Assembly: GCF_005144745.1 (NCBI RefSeq) | Contig: NZ_SWKK01000012.1 | Coordinates: 1-64,000, forward strand | From: Flavobacterium sp. ASW18X | GTDB lineage: Bacteria; Bacteroidota; Bacteroidia; Flavobacteriales; Flavobacteriaceae | Reading direction: 5' to 3' | DNA: 64,000 nt | Shown here: one piece after another, positions 33,556-42,827 of the stretch | Numbering within the stretch: position 1 is the first letter of the stretch | Layout of the letters: the number at the start of each line of letters is the position of its first letter | The notes under the pieces: generated by a model | What the model saw: only the letters and a program-made list of their open reading frames with translations | Told to the model about the DNA's origin: nothing | The model's database searches: none | Position numbers and translations under genes: made by a program

Positions 33556-34434
33556 TTATGGTGTAATTTTAATCAGTTTCTCACTTACTGCCCAATCATA
33601 AAATCGGTCTATCCATTTATCAGAAGGTAGGTTTTGTGTTTTCATTCCAAAACCATGTCCGCCCTTAGCATACATATGCAATGCAACAGATTTACCTGCA
33701 TGTAGATATGTATTATAAAGTGCAATACTACCACTAGCAAGTTGTAGGGGGTCATCTGTAGCGCAAACAAGTAGCATTGGTGGAGCATCTGTTTTAGGGG
33801 GTAAGGGTAATAATACGGTGGACCAATAATACACAGGGACCAAAAAATCTGGTCTGGATGCTTTGGTATAATTTTGGCTTACCCCAACCGTAACTGCGCC
33901 ACCAGCAGAAAAGCCCATAAAACCAATTTTGTTTTTTACGATGCCATAAGTTTCTGCATTATTGCGTACATATTCAATAGCATTTAAACCATCCTTAATA
34001 GAAAGTGGTATGTATTTAGTAACTTCTGTAACAATTTTTGCAGGATTGGTTTGTCCTAATTCTGATATTTCTTGAACCCCATCGTCACCCGTAGGCACTA
34101 AGCGGTATCGCAATACAAAGGCGGTTATCCCTTTATCAGCAAGCCATTTACCAACGTCTTTACCCTCACTATTAATACTAAGACCATATAGTCCGCCGCC
34201 AGGAGCAACTATAACAGCTGTACCTGTATTTATAGCGGGGCTTGGTCTAAATACTTCTAGGGAAGGCACGGCTACATTGGTAACAACTTGGGTTTGCCAA
34301 ATGTTAGAGAAATACTCCCTTTCTGGATGGGTATAGGCTTTTGTAGTTTCATCATTGTAAGGAAGGATAATTTTTTCTTGACTATAACCTAGGGTAATCA
34401 TAATTGAAAAAACGGAAATAAGATAGGTTTTCAT
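33556..34434 (-). CDS. Secreted alpha/beta hydrolase (esterase, acetyl-esterase-like)
   Basis: After a signal peptide (TYLISVFSIMITLGYSQ) the oxyanion-hole motif PGGGLYGLS and the nucleophile elbow GFSAGGAV are visible, with DDPLQLASG for the acid residue and GGHGFGM for the catalytic histidine. The 292-residue protein fits the BD-FAE/pectin-acetylesterase-like group used in marine polysaccharide use. It is about 100 bases upstream of the GDSL gene on the same strand. The substrate is not visible. Confidence 0.86.
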   Translation of the reverse strand: MKTYLISVFSIMITLGYSQEKIILPYNDETTKAYTHPEREYFSNIWQTQVVTNVAVPSLEVFRPSPAINTGTAVIVAPGGGLYGLSINSEGKDVGKWLADKGITAFVLRYRLVPTGDDGVQEISELGQTNPAKIVTEVTKYIPLSIKDGLNAIEYVRNNAETYGIVKNKIGFMGFSAGGAVTVGVSQNYTKASRPDFLVPVYYWSTVLLPLPPKTDAPPMLLVCATDDPLQLASGSIALYNTYLHAGKSVALHMYAKGGHGFGMKTQNLPSDKWIDRFYDWAVSEKLIKITP

Positions 34435-34539
34435 GCTATTTAGTTTCTTAAATGTAAGGATAATTTATGCGGTGCATTGACACCAAAACCATAATTGTTA
34501 CTTTTTACAAATTAGCAGGTAAAACCGTTCAACAAATTG

Positions 34540-34547
34540 TAGTTTTG
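34540..34547 (+). promoter_or_regulatory. -7 box of the mazG promoter
   Basis: TAGTTTTG matches TAnnTTTG and lies 18 bases before the ATG at 34566. No good -33 TTG is present. It supports the ATG at 34566 over the longer frame from 34467, which would start upstream of the promoter. Confidence 0.55.
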
Positions 34548-34565
34548 AAGCCTGAAAATTTCAGC

Positions 34566-35342
34566 ATGAACTCTAGACAGGAACAACTCCGAGCTTTTGA
34601 CCGATTATTAACCATTATGGACGAGCTCAGGGCTCAATGCCCATGGGATAAAAAGCAAACCATGCAGTCTTTAAGGCATTTAACTATAGAAGAAACCTAT
34701 GAGTTAGGCGATGCTATTTTAGATAATGATTTGGAAGAGGTTAAAAAAGAATTAGGAGATGTTTTATTGCACATTGTATTCTATGCTAAAATTGGTTCTG
34801 AGACTAAGGATTTTGATATTGCAGATGTAGCCAACAGTATCTGCGAAAAGCTGATACATCGCCATCCACATATATATGGTGATGTTAAAGTAACCGATGA
34901 AGAAGATGTAAAGCGAAATTGGGAAAACATCAAATTAAAAGAAGGCAAAAAGAGTGTGTTAGAAGGAGTGCCAAACAGTTTGCCTGCTTTGGTAAAAGCA
35001 AACCGGATACAAGAAAAGGTAGCTGGTGTGGGTTTTGATTGGGAACAACCAGAACAAGTATTTGAAAAACTCCAAGAAGAATTGGGAGAACTACAAGAAG
35101 AAGTGCTAAAAAATGATGCTGATAAAATGGAGGTAGAATTTGGAGATGTACTTTTTTCTATGGTTAATTATGCTCGCTTTTTAAATATTAATCCAGAAAA
35201 CGCTTTAGAAAGAACCAATAAAAAGTTCATTAAAAGATTTCAATATTTAGAACAAAAGGCTAAAGAATTAGGTAAAACTTTGCAAGAGATGACCCTGGCA
35301 GAGATGGATGTTTTTTGGGAAGAAGCTAAAACTAAAAAGTAG
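34566..35342 (+). CDS. mazG: Nucleoside triphosphate pyrophosphohydrolase MazG
   Basis: MazG hydrolyses NTPs and dNTPs to monophosphates and is thought to clean the nucleotide pool. Two tandem MazG modules are present: CPWDKKQTMQSLRHLTIEETYELGDAI with the EExxE metal site and ELGDVLLHIVFYAKIG, and later EKLQEELGELQEEV with EFGDVLFSMVNYARF. The start MNSRQEQLRAFDRLLTIMDELR is the usual family start and gives 258 residues. MATE follows after 6 bases. Confidence 0.94.
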   Translation: MNSRQEQLRAFDRLLTIMDELRAQCPWDKKQTMQSLRHLTIEETYELGDAILDNDLEEVKKELGDVLLHIVFYAKIGSETKDFDIADVANSICEKLIHRHPHIYGDVKVTDEEDVKRNWENIKLKEGKKSVLEGVPNSLPALVKANRIQEKVAGVGFDWEQPEQVFEKLQEELGELQEEVLKNDADKMEVEFGDVLFSMVNYARFLNINPENALERTNKKFIKRFQYLEQKAKELGKTLQEMTLAEMDVFWEEAKTKK

Positions 35343-35348
35343 GTTTAA

Positions 35349-36737
35349 ATGAAAAAGTACACCAATGAGTTTGCCTACAATCTTAAACTAGCTGCCCCGG
35401 TAGTACTTGGTATGCTGGGACATACTTTTGTAGCTTTTGCAGACAATGTTATGGTGGGCCAACTGGGAACAGCAGAATTGGCAGCAGTGTCTTTGGGCAA
35501 TAGCTTAGTTCTTATTTTTATGTACGTAGGTATTGGTTTTACTACAGCACTAACACCTCTAGTGGCAGAAGCGGATGGTGCTAATGACATTCCCATGGCT
35601 AAAAAATTATTTAAACATGGGTTGTTAGTTTGTCTAATAATAGGTGCGGTAATGTTTACCTTAATTATGTGTAGTAAAAATTTGCTTTATTACATGGAGC
35701 AACCACCAGAAGTGGTTGCGCTGGCTATGCCTTATTTAAATTTGGTGGCAGTATCCATGGTGCCTATGATTATTTTTCAGGCATTTAAGCAGTTCGCAGA
35801 TGGGTTTTCACAAACCAAATACCCCATGTATGCTACCATAGTTTCTAATGTAGTAAACATTCTACTGAATTATATTTTTATTTTTGGAGCATTTGGGGCA
35901 CCCAAATTAGGTATTATTGGAGCTGCAATAGGTACATTGGTTTCTAGAGTGGTTATGGTACTTTTTGTTTGGTATTTAATGTATCATAAACCAAAGTTTA
36001 AAGTCTATTTTCAAGGTCTTACCTTAAAAACTATAGAGAAAAAAATAATAAATAAGATTATGGCACTGGGTTTCCCTTCTGCTATGCAAGTGTTTTTTGA
36101 GGTCGGAATTTTTACATCTGCAGTTTGGCTCAGCGGAGTCTTGGGTAAAAATGCACAAGCTGCCAACCAAATAGCACTTAATTTAAGCAGTATGACCTAT
36201 ATGGTAGGCATTGGCTTAAGTGTCGCTGCTATGGTAAGAGTGGGGAACCAAAAAGGATTACAGAATTTTAAAGAATTGCAACGTATTGCTTCTTCAGTGT
36301 TCTTTTTAACCTTGCTTATAGAAGTTGTCTTTGCTGCCCTTTTTCTAGTGTTTAGGCATGCTTTCCCAACCATATATTTAGATGTAGACGATTTGGCTAA
36401 TCAACAAGACAACATTGCTGTAATTGCTTTGGCAGCTAAACTGCTTTTGGTTGCAGCTTTTTTTCAGATTTCAGATGGGATACAAGTTGTTGTCTTAGGC
36501 GCATTAAGAGGACTACAAGACGTTAAAATACCTACTATTATAACGTTTATTGCCTATTGGCTAGTTGGTTTTCCCATAAGCTATTACCTCGGCTTACACA
36601 CGGAATTGGCAAGTACCGGAATTTGGTTAGGGCTTTTATCTGGCCTTACGGTTTCTGCAGTATTATTGTATATTCGATTCAAATTATTGACAGATAAACT
36701 GATTGTTCAAAAATCCCAGCAAGCTAAGGCAAGCTAG
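35349..36737 (+). CDS. MATE family multidrug/Na+ efflux transporter
   Basis: The 462-residue protein has 12 predicted membrane segments in two homologous halves. The N-half begins with LAAPVVLGMLGHTFVAFADNVMVGQLG, typical of the DinF/NorM group, and the C-half with MALGFPSAMQVFFEVGIF. It is an inner-membrane drug or cation antiporter by family. It is cotranscribed with mazG. Specific substrates cannot be read from the sequence. Confidence 0.9.
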   Translation: MKKYTNEFAYNLKLAAPVVLGMLGHTFVAFADNVMVGQLGTAELAAVSLGNSLVLIFMYVGIGFTTALTPLVAEADGANDIPMAKKLFKHGLLVCLIIGAVMFTLIMCSKNLLYYMEQPPEVVALAMPYLNLVAVSMVPMIIFQAFKQFADGFSQTKYPMYATIVSNVVNILLNYIFIFGAFGAPKLGIIGAAIGTLVSRVVMVLFVWYLMYHKPKFKVYFQGLTLKTIEKKIINKIMALGFPSAMQVFFEVGIFTSAVWLSGVLGKNAQAANQIALNLSSMTYMVGIGLSVAAMVRVGNQKGLQNFKELQRIASSVFFLTLLIEVVFAALFLVFRHAFPTIYLDVDDLANQQDNIAVIALAAKLLLVAAFFQISDGIQVVVLGALRGLQDVKIPTIITFIAYWLVGFPISYYLGLHTELASTGIWLGLLSGLTVSAVLLYIRFKLLTDKLIVQKSQQAKAS

Positions 36738-36754
36738 GTACTATTAAATGTGAT

Positions 36755-36982
36755 ATGGAACTACCTAAATTTCTTTTGGGCGATAATACCGATTTTCCTG
36801 ATGCAATTTTTATTGTGCATACAGACTACCCAAGGTTCATTATAAATCTAGAAAATGATGAGGTTGAATGGCTGGAAGAGTTTTCTAAGGAGGACGAAGA
36901 AGAATTAATGACCGAGGCAGAAAATCTGATAGAAGAGGCTACTGCTTTTTATGATAGAGAAGTTAGTAGATACGAAGATTAG
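36755..36982 (+). CDS. Small acidic conserved protein, function unknown
   Basis: This 75-residue protein is strongly acidic (NLENDEVEWLEEF, EDEEELMTEAENLIEEA) with an aromatic N-terminus (LPKFLLGDNTDFPDAIFIVHTDYPRF). It has no membrane segment or signal peptide. I do not recognise a named family, but the tidy placement 17 bases after MATE and 2 bases before PAP2 and the normal codon use argue that it is a real gene. A small protein-binding or chaperone-like role would be a guess. Confidence 0.7.
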   Translation: MELPKFLLGDNTDFPDAIFIVHTDYPRFIINLENDEVEWLEEFSKEDEEELMTEAENLIEEATAFYDREVSRYED

Positions 36983-36984
36983 CA

Positions 36985-37566
36985 GTGATAGGTTTGGAGC
37001 GACTAGATGCCATAGACAGAACAATTTTTTTATTTCTGAATAACCTTGGAACACCCCAATGGGATGGTTTTTGGTTATTTTTGAGCGACAAATGGGGTGC
37101 TATACCGTTATATGTGCTCTTATTGTTTCTTACGTATAAAAAATTAGGACCCAAGAAGACTGTTTTTTTACTCATTTTTATTGCATTGTTAATTACCTGT
37201 ACAGACCAGCTTAGCAACTTTTTTAAATATGGTTTTCAACGTCCACGACCCTGCCATAACCAAGAGGTATTCAGGGTAATGCGTTTGGTAAAAAACAGCT
37301 GTGGAGGTAAGTATGGTTACTTTTCTGCACATGCCGCTAATGCATTTGGCGTAGCTGTATTTTTTGCATCTTTCTTTTTTAGAACGTACAAGTGGTTTGC
37401 CATATTTCTGTTAATTTGGGGTATTGCAGTGGGCTATAGTCGCATTTATCTTGGCGTACATTATCCAGGAGACGTTTTAACCGGTTTTATGGTAGGTATA
37501 GTTTTTGGCTGGGTGTTCTATAAGTTGTTTAAAACAATATTGCAAAAGGTTGGGTATGATATCTAA
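36985..37566 (+). CDS. PAP2 family phosphatase (lipid phosphatase), GTG start
   Basis: This integral membrane protein of 193 residues has about five membrane segments and the three PAP2 motifs: KYGFQRPRPCH (KX6RP), YFSAHAANAFG (SAHA in place of PSGH) and SRIYLGVHYPGDVLTG with the catalytic His and Asp. It could be an undecaprenyl-pyrophosphate phosphatase or a phosphatidate/lipid A phosphatase. The start codon is GTG at 36985; a TTG three codons downstream is an alternative. It overlaps the next gene by 11 bases, so it belongs with the lipid-linked sugar module. Confidence 0.88.
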   Translation: MIGLERLDAIDRTIFLFLNNLGTPQWDGFWLFLSDKWGAIPLYVLLLFLTYKKLGPKKTVFLLIFIALLITCTDQLSNFFKYGFQRPRPCHNQEVFRVMRLVKNSCGGKYGYFSAHAANAFGVAVFFASFFFRTYKWFAIFLLIWGIAVGYSRIYLGVHYPGDVLTGFMVGIVFGWVFYKLFKTILQKVGYDI

Positions 37567-39214
37567 TAGGCGGTATTGGTTCTTAATAGGCTTAATTTGT
37601 TTGGTATACTTAGCAGGCATGTTTGTTACCTTATTTGAAAACGACTCTGCCCAATTTGCTGTTATGGCGATGCGAATGGTACAAGAAAACGATTTTACGC
37701 ATTTATTTAAAGGTCCAAACGAATACTTAGACAAACCCCATATGCATTATTGGTTGGCGGCCTTATCTTTTAAATTTTTTGGCATTCGCGATTGGGCCTA
37801 TAGAATCCCAGGAATTTTGGCCACCCTATTGGCGGCTTATAGTTGTTTTGGTCTTGGTAAACTATTATATAATGCAGATGTGGGTAGGTTTGCAGCTTTA
37901 ATTTTTATGACCTGCCAAACTATAGTTTTAGGTGCCATAGATGTCCGTACAGATGCGGTTCTTACAGGGTTTACCATACTTTCAGTTTGGCAATTAGCTG
38001 CCTATATAGAAGAACAGCAGCTTAAAAATTTACTTTGGGGTGCATTTGCTGCCGGAATGGCTTTTGCTACAAAAGGGCAAATAGCTCTTGTGGTTATAGG
38101 ATTATGTGTTTTATGCCATTTAGCGTATACAAGAAGATGGCATTTGTTACTAAATTACCGTGTGCTTTTGGCTTTGCTTGTTTTTGGTGTAACCATAAGC
38201 CCTATGTTATATGCGTATTACCAACAATTCGATTTGCACCCAGAGAAAGTAATTAGAGGTAGAAATGAGCGCAGTGGTATCTTTTTTATTTTTTGGGAGC
38301 AGAGTTTTGAACGGATGAGTGGAGAAGGTATCGGTAAAAATAGTAGCGACTTCTTTTTCTTTTTTCACACCTTTTTATGGGTTTTTCTTCCCTGGTCTTT
38401 ATTGGCCTTGTTAGGTTATTTTTGGAGAGTTAAGACTTTTGTTAAAATGCGATTTAAGTACATACAAGGGTTTGAGTTTTTGACTTTAGGCGGTATTACA
38501 TTCATATTCTTTTTAATCAGCTTTGCCCAATTTAAGTTGCCACATTATATGAATATTATGATGCCGTTGTATGCTGTGCTCACCGCATCTTACATTTACA
38601 GCTTGCAAAAGTTTACCAAAAAGTCGATGATTAAAGCGCTGTTAGGTTTTCAGTATTTTGTATTGAGTATCGTGTATATTTTTGCGCTATTGGTTTGCTT
38701 TTACGTGTTTAAGTTTACAACTTGGTATAATTATGTGTTGCTTTTTAGTGGATTAGGTCTGGTTATTTATTTTTGTTTAAAACGAGAGCCTAGCTATGTA
38801 AGACTAATTACCTTATCTGTCTATGCCAGCCTGTTGCTTAATGGTGTTATGAATTTGCATTTCTACCCACATTTATTAGAATACCAAGCAGGTTCTACAA
38901 TGGCAAAAAAGATAAAGGCAAATGCTATTGATGTCAATGACATTTATAAAATTAGTGAAGAACATACGTGGTCATTGGATTTTTACAATAAAAAACCTGT
39001 GACTATTAGTAGTATTACCGACTTAATGCAAGTGGAAAATGCATGGGTTTATGCATCGGATAATGAGCTTAAAAAGTTACAAGAGGCTGGGATAGATTGG
39101 GATAAAAAGTTAACGGTTAATCAATTTAGAATTACTCGTTTACAAGCTAAATTTCTAAATCCCAATACTAGAAAAAAGATTGTCAATAAAAGGCATTTGG
39201 TACACCTTAAATAG
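37556..39214 (+). CDS. ArnT-like polytopic glycosyltransferase (GT39/GT83)
   Basis: The protein has about 11-12 membrane segments and a short soluble C-terminal domain. The first periplasmic loop carries the catalytic-type pair in ENDSAQFAVMAMRM and the LDKPHMHYWLAA segment, as in ArnT and other PMT-fold enzymes that move sugars from polyprenyl phosphate. I start at ATG 37556, inside the PAP2 3' end; the product has 552 residues. It overlaps the convergent LPG-synthase-TM gene by 8 bases. The acceptor is probably lipid A or another envelope glycan, by family. Confidence 0.88.
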   Translation: MISNRRYWFLIGLICLVYLAGMFVTLFENDSAQFAVMAMRMVQENDFTHLFKGPNEYLDKPHMHYWLAALSFKFFGIRDWAYRIPGILATLLAAYSCFGLGKLLYNADVGRFAALIFMTCQTIVLGAIDVRTDAVLTGFTILSVWQLAAYIEEQQLKNLLWGAFAAGMAFATKGQIALVVIGLCVLCHLAYTRRWHLLLNYRVLLALLVFGVTISPMLYAYYQQFDLHPEKVIRGRNERSGIFFIFWEQSFERMSGEGIGKNSSDFFFFFHTFLWVFLPWSLLALLGYFWRVKTFVKMRFKYIQGFEFLTLGGITFIFFLISFAQFKLPHYMNIMMPLYAVLTASYIYSLQKFTKKSMIKALLGFQYFVLSIVYIFALLVCFYVFKFTTWYNYVLLFSGLGLVIYFCLKREPSYVRLITLSVYASLLLNGVMNLHFYPHLLEYQAGSTMAKKIKANAIDVNDIYKISEEHTWSLDFYNKKPVTISSITDLMQVENAWVYASDNELKKLQEAGIDWDKKLTVNQFRITRLQAKFLNPNTRKKIVNKRHLVHLK

Positions 39215-40085
39215 TCGGGTTTGTATGTAGTTCAGGTTTTTTTAAATGGTAAATTATACCGGCTAACGAAACCAAGGCATTAATTATAAAGAATACAAAA
39301 CTAATGCCAATAGCAGTGTCTGCTTGCAACCCCAACCAATGTGATCCGTATAAAAAAGTAACTTCTCTACTACCTATGCCACCTATAGTTAGGGGAATAA
39401 CGGATACGACTGAGGAAACCATGAAAATAAATAGATAGGCCACAGTATTTAGGGCGATGCCTATAGCTTGTAGAATAGCTAAGATTGCTAAAAGTTGTAT
39501 TCCCTGAACTAAAAAGGAATAAAAGAAGGAAGTCCAAAATACTCCTAGGGTATAACTAAAGTATTTTTTTACCACCAACCAAAAACTTACAATAGCTAAT
39601 GGTATTGCGAGGACAAACAGCCATGTAAATTGTTGTAGTACAGGTGCTTTAACAAAAACGGCAAAAATGCAAGCAAAAATGCCAATTAATAACATTCCAC
39701 TTAAGCGGTCTAGCAAAAGAACAGAAACTATTTTGCGTGTGCCCGTTTTATATTTTTTCTGAATAACGTAGCCTTTGTAAGCATCCCCACCAATACCGCC
39801 AGGTAAGAATAGATTGTAAAACATACCCAGTATATACAATTTAAAATTGCTAACATGGGTAAGTGGAATGTTGATACTATGAAAGTATAGATTTAAACGT
39901 AGGGCGTTGAAAGTTTTAGATATTATAAATAAAAAGAGCGCTAAAATTAAATAACCTATATGCACTTTTTTTACAACCGCAATGACATCGCCAAAATTAA
40001 TTTTGGTGAAAATAAAGTAAATCAAGACTACACTTATAACAATTTTAAGCGCAGTTAAGATGGATTTACGTTGTTTCTCCGTCAC
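39207..40085 (-). CDS. LPG-synthase-TM / UPF0104 family flippase-like membrane protein
   Basis: The 292-residue protein has about eight membrane segments and the family signature GGIGGDAYKGYVIQKK with RLSGMLLIG, then PLTIGGIGSREVTFLYG. Members of this family (PF03706) act as lysyl-phosphatidylglycerol flippases or are associated with glycolipid transfer. It overlaps the DPM1-like gene by 20 bases, a pairing often seen for glycolipid modification. A flippase role for the product of the partner enzyme is inferred. Confidence 0.86.
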   Translation of the reverse strand: MTEKQRKSILTALKIVISVVLIYFIFTKINFGDVIAVVKKVHIGYLILALFLFIISKTFNALRLNLYFHSINIPLTHVSNFKLYILGMFYNLFLPGGIGGDAYKGYVIQKKYKTGTRKIVSVLLLDRLSGMLLIGIFACIFAVFVKAPVLQQFTWLFVLAIPLAIVSFWLVVKKYFSYTLGVFWTSFFYSFLVQGIQLLAILAILQAIGIALNTVAYLFIFMVSSVVSVIPLTIGGIGSREVTFLYGSHWLGLQADTAIGISFVFFIINALVSLAGIIYHLKKPELHTNPTI

Positions 40086-41028
40086 CTATGGTTATTTTCT
40101 TTATTCTATATGGTCTTTTAGACTGACTCTCATAATACGTACGTATAAGAAGCTCCATAACAATACCAATGGTAAAAAGCTGTATGCCACCTAAGATAAA
40201 CATCATTCCAAAAATTAATAGTGGTCTTGTACCTATATCTTGGTCGAATCCAAATTTTACAATTAGCAAGTACATTTCTATAAAAACACCTAGTATAATT
40301 AACAAGAATCCAAATATTCCAAAAAGATGAATGGGACGCTGAAAGTACTTTCTTATAAATAGGAGTAACATCATATCCGCTACAACTTTAAACACACGCT
40401 CTAATCCATATTTAGATTTGCCAGCATGTCTTGCATGGTGTTTAACAGGTACTTGCTTAATTTGTGCTCCTTCTAGATAGGCTAAAAGCGTAATAAACCG
40501 ATGCATTTCTCCATAAAGGTTAAGCCCTTTAGCAATATCTTTAGTAAATACTTTTAGAGCACACCCATTATCTTTAATGTCTAACTTAGTCACTCTACGG
40601 ACTAAAAAATTAGCAATTTTAGATGGAATTTTCTTTACTAGGGAATCCTTTCTTTTTTGACGTATTCCTGTAATTAAATCGTATTCGCCATCTACCGCAT
40701 ATTGCAACATGGAAGGGATATCGCTTGGGTCGTTCTGTAAATCTCCATCCATGGTAATGATGAAATCCCCAGTAGCATAATCAATACCAGCAGCTAGCGC
40801 TAAACTTTGCCCATAGTTCTTTTTTAATTCAATCAACGCCACCTTGGGGTCGTTCATTTCTTTTACCACTTTTTTAGTGTGGTCTGTAGAAAAATCGTCC
40901 ACATAAACAATTTGATAAGTGTACCCCACTAAAGCCTCATGTATCTTTTGGGTTAATAGTTGTACATTATCTTGTTCGTTATATAAAGGAACTACAATAG
41001 AAAGGGGAGAATCTGTTACCACCTGCAT
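40066..41028 (-). CDS. Polyprenyl-phosphate glycosyltransferase, DPM1/ArnC-like
   Basis: The GT2 domain begins SIVVPLYNEQDNVQLL, with VDDFSTDHT, the DxD site in TMDGDLQNDP and the QKRKDS segment. The C-terminus has two membrane helices (LFGIFGFLLIILGVFIEMYLLIV and FGMMFILGGIQLFTIGIVMELL). This is the ArnC/GtrB type that loads a sugar onto undecaprenyl phosphate. It probably supplies the donor for the ArnT-like enzyme encoded just downstream on the other strand. The length is 320 residues. Confidence 0.9.
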   Translation of the reverse strand: MQVVTDSPLSIVVPLYNEQDNVQLLTQKIHEALVGYTYQIVYVDDFSTDHTKKVVKEMNDPKVALIELKKNYGQSLALAAGIDYATGDFIITMDGDLQNDPSDIPSMLQYAVDGEYDLITGIRQKRKDSLVKKIPSKIANFLVRRVTKLDIKDNGCALKVFTKDIAKGLNLYGEMHRFITLLAYLEGAQIKQVPVKHHARHAGKSKYGLERVFKVVADMMLLLFIRKYFQRPIHLFGIFGFLLIILGVFIEMYLLIVKFGFDQDIGTRPLLIFGMMFILGGIQLFTIGIVMELLIRTYYESQSKRPYRIKKITIGDGETT

Positions 41029-41066
41029 GTATACTGTTTAAATCGCCGCAAATTTAGGCTTTTTAA

Positions 41067-42107
41067 TTAAGTGTTTTCTGTTTTACCCTCTATGAGTACT
41101 TTGGCAGCGGCAAAAGGCGATACTTTATTGGTTTCTATTTGTGTTAATAGTGTTTTTAATTGCTCTTGAATGCCAGGGGTATTGTAAAATTGATGTTTTA
41201 GTAAGCCATCTACGGCTTGTAGAAACCAGTTTTTGTCTTGTTTTTTTCTGTTGGCCATAAATTGATGGTTTTCTTTCATGGTAGACACAAAATGGGTTAC
41301 AGTATCCCATATTGCTGCTATACCTGTATTCTGTATTGCAGAACAACTTAAAACTTTTGGGAACCACCCGTTTGGTTTAGGCGGGTATAAATGTAGGGCT
41401 CTTTTAAACTCTGTTTTGGCCAGTTGCACTTGTTCTAAATTAGTACCATCTGCTTTTGTTATGACGATGGCGTCTGCCATTTCCATAATGCCACGTTTTA
41501 TACCTTGTAATTCGTCTCCAGCGCCAGCTAGTTTTAATAGTAGAAAAAAATCGACCATACTGTGCACAGCTGTTTCACTTTGGCCAACCCCTACGGTTTC
41601 TATCAAAATGACGTCATATCCGGCTGCTTCGCACAAAATAATGCTTTCACGAGTTCGTTGAGCAACGCCCCCAAGAGAATCGCTTGCCGGTGAAGGCCTT
41701 ATAAAAGCATTAGCATCTTTAGCTAAGGTTTCCATCCGGGTTTTATCACCCAAAATACTTCCTTTAGAAATAGAGCTTGTGGGGTCTACAGCAAGTACGG
41801 CAACTTTTAATCCTTGTTGGGTTAAATAAGACCCAAAAGTTTCTATAAAGGTACTTTTGCCAACGCCCGGGACGCCAGTGATACCAACCCTAATACTGGT
41901 GTTGGTTAGTTGTAAGCATTGAATAATTAATTGGTCTGCTAATGTTTTATGGTCTGTATGGGTACTTTCTATTAAAGTAATGGCCTTTGCCAAAGCTGTT
42001 TTATTCCCTTTTTTTAGTTCTGAGAACAAATCGTCTACCGCAATGGGCGCCTTTTTTTTATTTTCTGGCGATTGCTTATTGTTTTTAAAAGATGGATTTA
42101 TACCCAA
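41067..42107 (-). CDS. meaB: MeaB/ArgK-type GTPase, methylmalonyl-CoA mutase chaperone (TTG start)
   Basis: MeaB protects and loads adenosylcobalamin mutases. The P-loop is GVPGVGKS at 78-85; DKTRMETLA, the Walker B-like LIETVGVGQSE and the base-recognition VITKADG follow, with the dimerisation helices at the C-terminus. The start codon is TTG at 42107 and gives 346 residues; the first 30 residues are variable, so the start is the least certain point. Methylmalonyl-CoA mutase is not in this window, but a PduO-type cobalamin adenosyltransferase is (60109-60669). Confidence 0.92.
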   Translation of the reverse strand: MGINPSFKNNKQSPENKKKAPIAVDDLFSELKKGNKTALAKAITLIESTHTDHKTLADQLIIQCLQLTNTSIRVGITGVPGVGKSTFIETFGSYLTQQGLKVAVLAVDPTSSISKGSILGDKTRMETLAKDANAFIRPSPASDSLGGVAQRTRESIILCEAAGYDVILIETVGVGQSETAVHSMVDFFLLLKLAGAGDELQGIKRGIMEMADAIVITKADGTNLEQVQLAKTEFKRALHLYPPKPNGWFPKVLSCSAIQNTGIAAIWDTVTHFVSTMKENHQFMANRKKQDKNWFLQAVDGLLKHQFYNTPGIQEQLKTLLTQIETNKVSPFAAAKVLIEGKTENT

Positions 42108-42270
42108 GACACTTTGAATTTATTGCTAAAATAACAAGAATGCGCTCCTAAAGAACGCAAATGCTAGCTAATTGTACTGTATTGCTATATTTCACAAATT
42201 TTTAATATACCTTATTGGTGTGGTAGGGCAAACAAGTCTTACCTTCTCTGCTCGTAAAGAAAAATTAGAT

Positions 42271-42693
42271 ATGAAAACACTTTTTGAAACCTTTGCAACT
42301 AATGAAGGTGGTAGGGTAGGACACGTCACCAGTGATAATGGTGCTATAGACTTAAAGGTACAAATGCCAGATAACAATGGGCAACCAGAGGGTACCACAA
42401 ATCCAGAACAATTGTTTGCTGCGGCTTACGCTTCTTGCTTTGCGGGGGCTGTACAGGCAGTAGCACAACAAATGGGAATTAAAGATTTAGGCGATTTTAG
42501 CGTAAAATCCACCATTTCTTTAAATAAAGATGAAGATGGTTATTATTTAGAAGCTACTCTAGATACCTACTTGCCAACAGTAGATAAAGAAAAAGGAGAA
42601 GATATTATAAATGAGGCGCACGAAATGTGCCCATATAGTAAAGCAACAAGAGATAATATTACCGTTCACCTCAATTTATTGTTAGACGAATAA
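42271..42693 (+). CDS. ohr: Organic hydroperoxide resistance protein (Ohr)
   Basis: Ohr reduces organic hydroperoxides with a dithiol pair. The two cysteines are C56 in AAYASCFAGAV and C120 in HEMCPYSKATRDNI, and the arginine in the N-terminal EGGRVGHV strand is conserved. I start at ATG 42271, giving MKTLFETFATNEGG and 140 residues, the family norm; the 33 upstream codons are not conserved. A good terminator follows. No OhrR-type regulator is adjacent. Confidence 0.9.
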   Translation: MKTLFETFATNEGGRVGHVTSDNGAIDLKVQMPDNNGQPEGTTNPEQLFAAAYASCFAGAVQAVAQQMGIKDLGDFSVKSTISLNKDEDGYYLEATLDTYLPTVDKEKGEDIINEAHEMCPYSKATRDNITVHLNLLLDE

Positions 42694-42717
42694 GTTTCTC
42701 ATAAATACACATTTACC

Positions 42718-42750
42718 ATCCCGTTGTCTAACGACTTCGGGATTTTTTTT
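42718..42750 (+). terminator. Terminator after ohr
   Basis: ATCCCG pairs with CGGGAT, with an inner GTTG/CGAC stem, and a run of eight T residues follows. It begins 25 bases after the ohr stop codon. Confidence 0.8.
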
Positions 42751-42827
42751 TATAAATTTTGACAAAACTTGCCACATTGTATTTTTTAAATCGTCCTTAA
42801 AGAAAACAACAAAACAAACCAACCATT

